From contig CATYSO010000031.1 in assembly GCA_958412345.1 (NCBI GenBank), positions 1-17,108 on the forward strand: 17,108 bases of DNA. Direction: 5' to 3'. Origin of the DNA: an uncultured Collinsella sp. GTDB lineage: Bacteria; Actinomycetota; Coriobacteriia; Coriobacteriales; Coriobacteriaceae. Under the pieces are notes generated by a model, which was not told the DNA's origin, made no database searches, and saw only the letters and a program-made list of their open reading frames with translations. The translations under genes and the position numbers were made by a program. Each line of letters starts with the position of its first letter. The stretch's first letter is position 1. Below are positions 10,843-17,108 of this stretch, piece after piece.

Positions 10843-11562
10843 CTATCGCTTGGAGTTGACGCGGTAGTGGAAGATCTCAGGATGCGTGCGAGCATGCGTG
10901 ACCTCGAACAAGATGCCGTCCGAGGTGTACGACTGGCTCTCCATAACGGCGACGCAGTTGTACTTGCCAAGGTCCAAGTAGCTGCAGTCCTCATCGTTGG
11001 CAAGCTCGACGCTCACCGTACGGCGGCTCGCCATCACTTTGACGCCACGCTTGTGCTCCAGATAGTCGTAGATAGAGCTTGCCGCAATCTCGGGGGTCAG
11101 GCCTTTGGCGATCGACTCCAAAAAGTAGCCATGGTCCACCTGGCGCGCGCTGCCGTTGAGGCTTCGGACACGCACTACACGAATCAGCTCCTCGCCCACC
11201 TTAAAGCCTAGGCGACGAGAAAGTTGCTCCGTGCAAATCAAATGTTCAAAAGACTTGACCTCGGTCGATGCGACGGCATTGTTGCGTTTTGCGAACTCGC
11301 CAAACGACTCAACCTCTTCGAGTGCGCCCAACATGTCGGTTTCGCCCTTAAGCCAAATAACGCGCACGCCCTTGCCGTGTATGGGCTGCACAAACATCCC
11401 GTCGGCCAGCATACCCAAGGCGCGACGGACGGTATTGCGCGTGCAGCCAAACTCCGCGGTCAACTCAGCTTCGGTTGGCAGCATCTCCTGAAACGCATAG
11501 GTCCCATTAATGATGCGCGAGCGTATTTCTCGGTAGATTCCTTCGTATATCGCTTTTGGCAT
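10843..11562 (-). CDS. GntR-family (HutC/UTRA) transcriptional regulator
   Basis: DNA-binding repressor of the GntR family, HutC subfamily. The 239-residue protein has an N-terminal winged helix (about 5-70) with the signature LPTEAELTAEFGCTRNTVRRALGMLADG, and a C-terminal UTRA-like ligand-binding domain (about 85-233, including RVRSLNGSARQVDHGYFLES). Relatives such as TreR, NagR and MngR sense phosphorylated sugars. GAGGTG about 7 nt before the ATG fixes the start. It sits between the ABC operon and the divergent PTS-HAD gene, so either or both are likely targets; a phosphosugar effector would fit the PTS. A strong terminator follows it. The specific effector is unknown. Confidence 0.9.
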   Translation of the reverse strand: MPKAIYEGIYREIRSRIINGTYAFQEMLPTEAELTAEFGCTRNTVRRALGMLADGMFVQPIHGKGVRVIWLKGETDMLGALEEVESFGEFAKRNNAVASTEVKSFEHLICTEQLSRRLGFKVGEELIRVVRVRSLNGSARQVDHGYFLESIAKGLTPEIAASSIYDYLEHKRGVKVMASRRTVSVELANDEDCSYLDLGKYNCVAVMESQSYTSDGILFEVTHARTHPEIFHYRVNSKR

Positions 11563-11786
11563 GACTTCACCTCTAATGAATATGTATGGCTAGGCACGAT
11601 AGCATTTCTTTGGGTTGTTTAAACCGATTATCGGTAAAGCACGGATTATTTACCGTCGACGGTTCCCCCGAAACCCAAATCGGACCGAATCAAAACCGTC
11701 AATGCGGCAAGCAGCCAGTCCTCTACAATGAGTTCATTGTTTAAACGTTCTTGCTCGCACAGCATGTTGCATCCGGAAGGCATATT
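11563..11786. promoter_or_regulatory. Divergent GntR/PTS control region with clustered palindromes
   Basis: This 224-bp region holds, in order: TTGTTTAAACC (11615-11625); the perfect palindrome ACCGATTATCGGT (11623-11635); inverted arms CGGTAAA/TTTACCG (11632-11638, 11649-11655); the perfect palindrome ACCGTCGACGGT (11652-11663); a -10 box TACAAT (11724-11729) for the PTS gene; the 16-bp inverted repeat ACAATGAGTTCATTGT (11725-11740) overlapping that -10; and TTGTTTAAACG (11737-11747). The -35 for the PTS promoter is poor, consistent with regulated expression. Which regulator binds which site is not determinable here. Confidence 0.6.
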
Positions 11787-14237
11787 ATGCTGCAAAAAAT
11801 CCAACGCTTTGGCGGGGCGATGTTCGCGCCCGCCATGCTGTTTTCTATATCAGGCCTCATGGTCGGCATCTCCGCCCTCGCCACGACCGTAGACATCGTC
11901 GGTGACCTCGCCGTATACGGAACCCCTTGGTACGTTTTCTGGACCATCATCCAGCGCGGCTCGTGGACGGTCTTTAAACGTCTCCCGCTCCTTTTTGCCG
12001 TAGCGCTGCCTATCGGTCTTGCCCAAAAGCAACCGGCACGCTGCTGCCTCGAGGCGCTCGTGGCCTATTTTGCCTATTGCTTCTTTTTGAGCGAGATCAT
12101 TAAGCTGAGCGGAGACAACCTTGGGCTTAAGTACCCATCATCTTTGACCCCCGCCAGCGGTATCACCGTCATCGACGGCATCAAGACGCTCGACACCGGC
12201 ATTATCGGCCCGCTGGCGGTATCGGCAACCGTCGTCGCCATCCATGACCGCTTCTACGATGCCAAGGTTCCCGATTGGCTCGGCACGTTCTCCGGCTCCT
12301 CACTGGTCTATCTCATCAGCTTTTTCGCTGTGCTCGCCCTTGCCGTTATCTCGGCCGCCATCGTGCCCTTCGCATACGCTGTAACCGAAACGCTGCGCCA
12401 CGCACTTGCGGGCGTCGGCCCCTTCGGCGTGGGCATCTTTGTGTTTTTGGAGCGAGCACTCGAGCCCATGGGGCTGCACCACCTGCTCTATATGCCCATC
12501 TATTACGACAATCTGGTCATTCACGACGGTATTTACGCCACGTGGACTAACCTGCTCCCCATTCTCTCCCATAGCACGCGCCCTTTAAATGAACTTGCGC
12601 CCTGGGCAGGTTTTACCGCCACCGGCTGGGGCAAGCTCTTTGGCCTTCCCGCCATCGCGGCAGCATTCTATTTCACCGCCAAACCCGAACGCCGCGCCGG
12701 CCTTAAGGTCATCCTTTTGCCCGCCATCGTCGCCTCGGTGGTCTGCGGTGTCACCGAGCCGCTCGAGTTTCTCTTTATGTTCACCTATCCTGGACTCTTT
12801 TTGCTCTACGCCGTCCTATCCTCCTGCCTTGCCATGACCATGAACTTCTTTGGCATCGTCGGCATCTTCTCGGGCGGTCTCATGGAAATGACGGCCTTCA
12901 ACTTCATCCCCCTCATGCGAATGCATGCCGGCTCCTACCTTTTGGCGCTCGGTATCGGTCTTGCCTTTAGCCTCATCTTTTTTGTTAGTTTTCGAGCGCT
13001 CATCTTGGTCTACGACCTTAAGACGCCGGGCCGCGAGGATCATGTCTCCAATCGCGCGGCAATCGACCGTTTAACGGGAAGCGGCTTTGCCAAAGAGCAA
13101 TCTCCCAATGGCGAGGTCAGTATTCAATCCGATCAAGATCACGTCCTCGCTGAGCGGGTAATTCAGCTTTTAGGTGGCGTTGGCAATATCGTGGGCGCAA
13201 CCAACTGCGCCACGCGCCTGCGCGTCGAGGTCGCAGACCCTTCCATCGTTGCAGATAATGCGTCGTTTGTCGCGGTGGGCGCCAAGGGCCTCATCATTAC
13301 GGGCAAGACCGCCCAGGTGATTATCGGCATCTCCGTTCCCCGCGTTAAAGAGCATTTTGACCAGATCATGGGCCTCGAGCCGGGATTTGTACCCACCACC
13401 TCGGCCTCCCCTGCCGCCAGCGCAGCCCATAAGCGCGGCGATATCTGCTTCTTCGACATCGACGGCACGCTCGCCTGGCAAGACCCTCGAGTGGCACAAG
13501 AGCTTCCCGAGGATGAGCGAGACCTCTCCCCCTATCCCAATGAAGCGGTCTCGCAAGCCATCCGTGATTTTGTTGCCAAGGGCAATATGGCGTTTATCTG
13601 CACAGGGCGCACGCTGAGCTGCATCCATCCAAAGCTGCTCGAGCTGCCCTGGACCGGCATCGTCTGCCTCGCGGGTGGCTATGTCGAACTTGAGGGACGC
13701 GTGATTCGCGATTTGGCGATGACGCCCGGCATGCTGCAGCGCCTTGCTCCCATTCTTGAGCAATCGGACGAAGTGATTCGTTTTGAGGGACTCAATGGCG
13801 TCGTTCGCATGAGTGCCGATGCGCCCGACGCCCCCGGATACGCCCGCACCGTGGGCGATGCAATTACGCAGCTGCAACATTACAGCGCCTACAAGATCTT
13901 AATGTCCACGTCGCTTGCCAACCGCATCGCTCAGGATCAAGCGTTTGAGCCGCTGCTCTGCTTTAACGAGCTCGAACTCGAGGTAACCGAAATCTCGCCC
14001 CGCGAATGCACGAAGCGCGGGGGCATCCAGTCTGTACTCGACGCCCTCGATCCCCACCACGGAACCGTATACGGCATCGGCGACGCCAGCAATGACGTCT
14101 CGCTGATGAACGCCGTCGACGTTGGCATCGCTATGGGCAACGCACCGGACTTCCTTAAGGAAAAGGCCGACTATGTCACCGACAGCATCGACCACGACGG
14201 CGTCGTCACCGCGCTCGAACACTTTGGGCTTATCTAG
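11787..14237 (+). CDS. PTS glucose-family IIC-IIB permease fused to Cof-type HAD phosphatase
   Basis: Imports and phosphorylates a sugar, probably a glucoside such as maltose. The protein has 816 residues. The IIC membrane domain (about 1-415) carries GVTEPLEFLFMF (321-332), the glucose/alpha-glucoside family signature. The IIB domain (about 450-530) has NCATRLR with the phosphorylatable cysteine at about 474. A Ala/Pro/Ser/Thr-rich linker (about 530-550) leads to a HAD domain: DIDGT (557-561), CTGRT (605-609), the conserved lysine in CTKRGG (743) and GDASND (765-770), with all catalytic residues present. No IIA domain is present, so phosphate must come from a IIA encoded elsewhere. The start at ATG 11787 has GGAAGG 6 nt upstream; the frame extends to TTG 11751 without ribosome-site support. 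The phosphatase probably acts on the imported sugar phosphate. Confidence 0.9.
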   Translation: MLQKIQRFGGAMFAPAMLFSISGLMVGISALATTVDIVGDLAVYGTPWYVFWTIIQRGSWTVFKRLPLLFAVALPIGLAQKQPARCCLEALVAYFAYCFFLSEIIKLSGDNLGLKYPSSLTPASGITVIDGIKTLDTGIIGPLAVSATVVAIHDRFYDAKVPDWLGTFSGSSLVYLISFFAVLALAVISAAIVPFAYAVTETLRHALAGVGPFGVGIFVFLERALEPMGLHHLLYMPIYYDNLVIHDGIYATWTNLLPILSHSTRPLNELAPWAGFTATGWGKLFGLPAIAAAFYFTAKPERRAGLKVILLPAIVASVVCGVTEPLEFLFMFTYPGLFLLYAVLSSCLAMTMNFFGIVGIFSGGLMEMTAFNFIPLMRMHAGSYLLALGIGLAFSLIFFVSFRALILVYDLKTPGREDHVSNRAAIDRLTGSGFAKEQSPNGEVSIQSDQDHVLAERVIQLLGGVGNIVGATNCATRLRVEVADPSIVADNASFVAVGAKGLIITGKTAQVIIGISVPRVKEHFDQIMGLEPGFVPTTSASPAASAAHKRGDICFFDIDGTLAWQDPRVAQELPEDERDLSPYPNEAVSQAIRDFVAKGNMAFICTGRTLSCIHPKLLELPWTGIVCLAGGYVELEGRVIRDLAMTPGMLQRLAPILEQSDEVIRFEGLNGVVRMSADAPDAPGYARTVGDAITQLQHYSAYKILMSTSLANRIAQDQAFEPLLCFNELELEVTEISPRECTKRGGIQSVLDALDPHHGTVYGIGDASNDVSLMNAVDVGIAMGNAPDFLKEKADYVTDSIDHDGVVTALEHFGLI

Positions 14238-14323
14238 CCAAGCCCCTACCGCACTTGCGGCCGCATGGACCAATCGTCTTCAACCGCCGCGCTCGACGCC
14301 CTAATGTGGCAATATGTTGTCTG

Positions 14324-14329
14324 CATAAT
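14324..14329 (+). promoter_or_regulatory. Possible -10 box for prenyl synthase gene (CATAAT)
   Basis: CATAAT, preceded directly by TG, lies 24 bp before the ATG of the downstream gene. No convincing -35 is present. No terminator is visible in the 115-bp gap after the PTS-HAD gene, so read-through is an alternative. Confidence 0.3.
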
Positions 14330-14352
14330 GCAACGATGCAACCTATCAAAGA

Positions 14353-15378
14353 ATGCGAGAACCCGTGTCCAGTCCGTTTACCAGCTTTTTAGCCCAGCAC
14401 TTTGACCAGATTAACGACTATCTGGCCACGTTCTTTGACGGACAGGCGACTTCCGCCGATATCGAGCGCTACCTGTATACCCCGCTCTCGGCATTTACGG
14501 CCAACGCCGGTAAACGCCACCGCCCGCTCATCTGCATGCTCGCCGCCACCGCGGTGGGCGGCAGCTTTGAGAGCGCCCGCAGCGCAGCGGCGGCCATCGA
14601 GCACTTTCAGTCGGGCGCACTCATCCACGACGACATCGCCGACAACGGGCAGATTCGTCGCGGCAAGCCCTGCATGCACCTTACCGAGGGCACCGGTCTT
14701 GCCATCAACTGCGGTGACCTGGCGCTCACCATGGTCACCAAGACGGTTCTCGACGACCCCACACTCAACGCAGACGTGAAGCTTCGCGTGCTCCACGAGC
14801 TTACCGAGATGATAGTCCGTACCATCGAGGGCCAGGCGCTCGACCTGGGCTGGGTCCGCGACGGGCGCTTTGACATTTCGGTCGACGATTATCTGGACAT
14901 GGCGACGCACAAGACCGCGTACTACAGCGGAGCGACGCCGCTTGCCGCCGGAGCCATCATTGGCGGAGGCAGCGAGGAGCAAATTGAGGCACTGCGCGCC
15001 TTTGGCCTGCACACGGGCCTTGCCTTCCAAATTCAAGACGACCTGCTCAACTTGATCGGCACCAAGGAGGCCGCCAACAAGGACTTCCGCACCGACATCA
15101 CCGAGGGTAAGCGCACGCTCGTTGCCGTGCACGCCCTGTCTGATGAGCGCTATCACGACGAGATTGAAGCGATCCTTTCCTCGGGCACCGAGGACCCCGC
15201 GCAACTCGCACGCGCCGTGGAGATCTTCCAGGAGACCGGCTCTATCGATTACGCCCACACTTATGCGCTCGACCTGACCGCCAAGGCCAAAGCAGCCATC
15301 GAGGACGTTTCGCTCGACCCGCATGCACGTGAACTGTTCCTCTCCATGGCAGATTTCTTTGTGGAGCGCCTTAACTAG
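14353..15378 (+). CDS. Polyprenyl diphosphate synthase (trans-isoprenyl transferase)
   Basis: Condenses isopentenyl diphosphate with an allylic diphosphate to build an all-trans prenyl chain, for quinone side chains or as precursor of undecaprenyl carrier lipid. The 341-residue protein has GKRHRP (53-58), the first aspartate-rich motif DDIAD (93-97) followed by IRRGKP, KT at 187-188, and a second motif QIQDDLLN (226-233), in which the last aspartate of DDxxD is replaced by asparagine, as in many family members. ATG 14353 is used; its ribosome site is weak, and GTG 14365 is an alternative. Chain length cannot be assigned from sequence alone. It is unrelated to the upstream sugar genes. Confidence 0.9.
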   Translation: MREPVSSPFTSFLAQHFDQINDYLATFFDGQATSADIERYLYTPLSAFTANAGKRHRPLICMLAATAVGGSFESARSAAAAIEHFQSGALIHDDIADNGQIRRGKPCMHLTEGTGLAINCGDLALTMVTKTVLDDPTLNADVKLRVLHELTEMIVRTIEGQALDLGWVRDGRFDISVDDYLDMATHKTAYYSGATPLAAGAIIGGGSEEQIEALRAFGLHTGLAFQIQDDLLNLIGTKEAANKDFRTDITEGKRTLVAVHALSDERYHDEIEAILSSGTEDPAQLARAVEIFQETGSIDYAHTYALDLTAKAKAAIEDVSLDPHARELFLSMADFFVERLN

Positions 15379-15516
15379 CGGGGGTTATAAAACCTGTCAG
15401 CAGCGTATTTGGGTACAACTTGCTACACTGTTGAGTGCATGTTTATGCATCCCTTTGCGTTGTCTATCCGACACACGCTCAAATAGTACGAATGGTACGC
15501 CGAAAGGGGTTCGTTC

Positions 15517-16422
15517 ATGGAACCTATTACAACGGGCATGCAGGGAGCAGCCGTCGAGGACGTCCAGTCCCGCCTTCTGCAGCTCGGCTATACAATCGAT
15601 GACACCGAGGTTGCCGACAAGCGCTTTGGCACCACCACCGAGCAGGCCGTCAGCACCTTCAGGCTCGACAGCGGCCTTGCTGCCGGTCATGCCGTCGATA
15701 TCCCCTGTTGGAGCGCCCTGGTCGACGCCTCGTATAAGCTGGGCGACCGCACTCTGTATCTGCGCATGCCCAATTTCCATGGCGCCGATGTGCAGGCCCT
15801 GCAGCGCGCTCTCAACGTTTTGGGCTTTGCCTGCGGCGAGGACGACGGCTACTTTGGTCCGCATACCGAGGCCGCCCTGCAGCAGTTCCAGGAAAATGTC
15901 GGCCTGTTTGCCGACGGCATGGCCTTCCAGGACACCTACGCCTACATCAACCGCCTGCACCATGTGTGGGAGGGCAAGCCCTCGGTCACCGAAGCCGAGT
16001 CCCGCATCGGTTTTGCTCGCGCCGCCAACGTGCTCGAGCGCTTCCAGATTGCCGTTATCGGCGAGGACCCCATCGCACGCAGTGTTGCGTCGCGCATGTG
16101 GAATATCGCCACGGCAACGACCGACAACAGCGGCATGATGCTCTGCGACTCCGAGGTCCCAACCGACGTTGACCTGGTGCTCGAGATCGCAAGCGACGAG
16201 CTGCCCGCCGACGCCGCGCCACGCGCCACGATTGCCCTCGCCGAGTGCCACAACCTGGCCCAGCGCATCCGCACCGCCAATGTCGCCGCGCAGCAAAAGC
16301 CCGCTCGCATTCGCATTGAGCTCACGGGCATGACGCGCTACAACGGCACCTTCACGGCCAGCGACGCGCAGACGCTCGCCGTACGCCTACTCGACGGCGT
16401 TTGCGATGCCCTCGCAGATTAG
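15517..16422 (+). CDS. CwlM-like protein with two peptidoglycan-binding domains
   Basis: The 301-residue protein has two PG_binding_1 domains (about 5-70 and 86-146) joined by ASYKLGDRTLYLR (71-83). From memory, this joint and second repeat (DVQALQRALNVLGF, DGYFGPHTEAALQQFQ, ADG) closely resemble mycobacterial CwlM, which regulates peptidoglycan synthesis through MurA and MurJ. The C-terminal part (about 160-301) sits where CwlM has an amidase_3 domain but is shorter and shows no zinc-ligand motif, so catalysis is unlikely. There is no signal peptide or membrane segment, suggesting a cytoplasmic protein. AAAGGGG 7 nt before ATG 15517 supports the start. The tRNA-Gln promoter overlaps its 3' end. 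Binding to cell-wall precursors is inferred. Confidence 0.75.
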   Translation: MEPITTGMQGAAVEDVQSRLLQLGYTIDDTEVADKRFGTTTEQAVSTFRLDSGLAAGHAVDIPCWSALVDASYKLGDRTLYLRMPNFHGADVQALQRALNVLGFACGEDDGYFGPHTEAALQQFQENVGLFADGMAFQDTYAYINRLHHVWEGKPSVTEAESRIGFARAANVLERFQIAVIGEDPIARSVASRMWNIATATTDNSGMMLCDSEVPTDVDLVLEIASDELPADAAPRATIALAECHNLAQRIRTANVAAQQKPARIRIELTGMTRYNGTFTASDAQTLAVRLLDGVCDALAD

Positions 16423-16429
16423 GTAAACT
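16401..16429 (+). promoter_or_regulatory. Promoter of tRNA-Gln
   Basis: TTGCGA (16401-16406) and TAAACT (16424-16429) are separated by exactly 17 bp and would start transcription about 25 nt before the tRNA. The promoter overlaps the last codons and stop of the preceding gene. Confidence 0.6.
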
Positions 16430-16460
16430 AGACGAGTTGCTTTTGGGCAACACCACACAT

Positions 16461-16532
16461 TGGGACGTAGTTCAACGGTAGAACTCCGGTTTTTGGTGCC
16501 GGCTGTTGGGGGTTCGAATCCCTCCGTCCCAG
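16461..16532 (+). tRNA. tRNA-Gln (anticodon TTG)
   Basis: The cloverleaf can be folded by eye: acceptor TGGGACG with CGTCCCA, D-arm GTTC-AACGGTA-GAAC, anticodon stem CCGGT/GCCGG with loop TTTTGGT (anticodon TTG, reads CAA), and T-arm GGGGG-TTCGAAT-CCCTC with one G-T pair. The discriminator is G, as expected for glutamine, and CCA is not encoded. It has its own promoter and terminator. Confidence 0.95.
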
Positions 16533-16545
16533 CCCTTAAGAACAT

Positions 16546-16581
16546 AGCGCTCCAGGCCCATATGGACCCGGAGCGCTTTTT
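16546..16581 (+). terminator. Intrinsic terminator of tRNA-Gln
   Basis: An 8-bp perfect stem AGCGCTCC/GGAGCGCT (16546-16553, 16570-16577) encloses a 16-nt loop containing CCATATGG and ends in TTTTT, 14 nt after the tRNA. Confidence 0.85.
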
Positions 16582-16590
16582 CGTGAGAGA

Positions 16591-16723
16591 GCGGAGGGAT
16601 TCGAACCCGCAAGGGTGCGGAGCTGAGGAAACGCGAAGCGTTTTCCAGCGCAGCACGCAAGGAGCGAAGCGACGCAGCGAGCCGCGGCCGCCGACCAGGC
16701 GGACGCGGAATCCCTCCGTCCCA
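16591..16723. repeat. tRNA-derived GC-rich palindromic element, copy A
   Basis: The element opens with the reverse complement of the tRNA-Gln T-arm/acceptor (16592-16608 matches 16510-16526 inverted, 17 of 17 bases). It closes with a direct copy of the tRNA 3' end (16708-16723 equals 16516-16531, 16 of 16). Between are small hairpins, e.g. GGAAACGC/GCGTTTTCC and GCGAAGCG-rich stretches. It shows no coding potential. It looks like a tRNA-targeted insertion or duplication scar. Confidence 0.7.
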
Positions 16724-16772
16724 CACCAGCCAAGAGCCCCTCACGTCAAGCAAATCGAGCCAATGCCGCCAA

Positions 16773-16841
16773 GCGGAGGAATTCGAACCCGCAAGGGTGC
16801 GGAGCGACGCAGCGGCGAGCGGCCGCCGCAGGCAGACGCGG
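16773..16841. repeat. Palindromic element, copy B (internally deleted)
   Basis: The first 32 bases match the start of copy A with a single change (GCGGAGGAATTCGAACCCGC for GCGGAGGGATTCGAACCCGC). About 42 bp of the copy A interior is then missing, and GACGCAGCG, a GGCCGCCG segment and GACGCGG follow in the same order. It lacks the closing tRNA-like TCCCTCCGTCCCA. Confidence 0.65.
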
Positions 16842-16899
16842 TGTCGGCACTTGGGGACGTTCCTAAGTGCCGACATTATAGGAACGTCCCCAAGTGCCG
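16842..16899. repeat. REP-like long inverted repeat with nested alternative stem
   Basis: Perfect 20-bp arms, CGGCACTTGGGGACGTTCCT (16845-16864) and its complement at 16880-16899, flank a 15-bp centre. The centre starts with AAGTGCCGACA (16865-16875), which is itself complementary to TGTCGGCACTT (16842-16852). The segment can therefore fold as either a long or a short hairpin. GGCACTTGGGGACGTTCC-type palindromes are, from memory, typical of dispersed REP elements mobilised by RAYT/IS200-like transposases; no transposase is in this window. Confidence 0.65.
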
Positions 16900-16909
16900 G
16901 CTCGGGACT

Positions 16910-17077
16910 ATTTTCGAGGACTCTCCGAAGGACTGTGGCCAAAAAACGGCAAATATGAGTACTGTTACCGTTGTAGCTACATTATTTTCGTTAATAAAAG
17001 AAGATCTTAATGAGACTTATTCGCATCAAGGTTTTCCTTTAATGAACACTTGAGGGTAGCGCGCAGAGATGTGGTGT
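16910..17077. other. AT-rich non-coding stretch
   Basis: After the repeats the base composition drops sharply to AT-rich. A short frame, ATG 16955 to TGA 17053 (32 residues, beginning MSTVTVVATLF), is open but has no ribosome binding site and no recognisable family, so I do not call it a gene. The segment could be the edge of acquired DNA or a promoter region for something beyond the window. Confidence 0.4.
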
Positions 17078-17103
17078 AAGAGGCGGGGCATGCCCCGCCT
17101 CTT
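17078..17103. terminator. 26-bp perfect palindrome, possible bidirectional terminator
   Basis: AAGAGGCGGGGCA is followed directly by its complement TGCCCCGCCTCTT. The fold is a GC-rich stem flanked by A/T-rich edges, resembling a two-way terminator. The downstream T-tract is poor (TTCCCTT) and the window ends here. Confidence 0.5.
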
Positions 17104-17108
17104 CCCTT

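Noticed and set aside
14265..14405. 46-codon frame between the PTS gene and the prenyl synthase
   Set aside because: It has no ribosome binding site, overlaps the start of the prenyl synthase in another frame and has no recognisable product.
16591..16625. Second tRNA gene on the minus strand, suggested by GGGTTCGAATCCC
   Set aside because: Only a T-arm-like segment exists, with a T-stem mismatch; there is no acceptor, D or anticodon arm.
16460..17053. 197-codon plus-strand frame across the tRNA and repeats
   Set aside because: It begins inside the tRNA and reads through the terminator and palindromic repeats; the translation is R/P/S-rich with no domain.

Overview
The window is high-GC, densely coding bacterial DNA. 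Gene content, codon use and short intergenic spaces suggest a gut actinobacterium of class Coriobacteriia, most likely Collinsella or a close relative. That assignment is inferred from overall resemblance, not from a marker gene.

Layout. 1-529: no convincing gene, then the galE promoter. 530-5714 (+): galE, malQ (4-alpha-glucanotransferase) and glgP/malP (alpha-glucan phosphorylase), each followed by its own intrinsic terminator. 5775-6055: the non-coding gap between convergent glgP and the ABC operon, holding six copies of a ~15-bp element in strictly alternating orientation at a ~40-bp period. 6171-10536 (-): a CUT1 sugar ABC transporter operon transcribed as lipoprotein binding protein, two permeases, MsmK/UgpC-type ATPase. 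10843-11562 (-): a GntR/HutC-family regulator. 11787-14237 (+), divergent from the regulator: a PTS IIC-IIB permease naturally fused to a Cof-type HAD phosphatase. 14353-15378 (+): a polyprenyl diphosphate synthase. 15517-16422 (+): a protein with two peptidoglycan-binding domains that resembles mycobacterial CwlM but has a short, degenerate C-terminal domain. 16461-16532 (+): tRNA-Gln(TTG) with its own promoter and terminator. 16582-17108: no firm gene, but tRNA-derived duplications, two copies of a GC-rich palindromic element, a REP-like long inverted repeat, an AT-rich stretch and a 26-bp palindrome.

How the genes work together. The first two-thirds looks like an alpha-glucan/oligosaccharide utilisation locus. 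The ABC system and the PTS offer two uptake routes. MalQ and the phosphorylase process intracellular maltodextrin or glycogen to glucose and glucose-1-phosphate, and GalE links to UDP-sugars. A nearly identical 10-12-bp motif (TTGTTTAAAC and variants) lies in the promoter regions of malQ, the ABC operon and the regulator/PTS divergent region, suggesting shared control. The last third is housekeeping (isoprenoid, cell wall, tRNA) followed by a repeat-rich scar at the tRNA 3' end.
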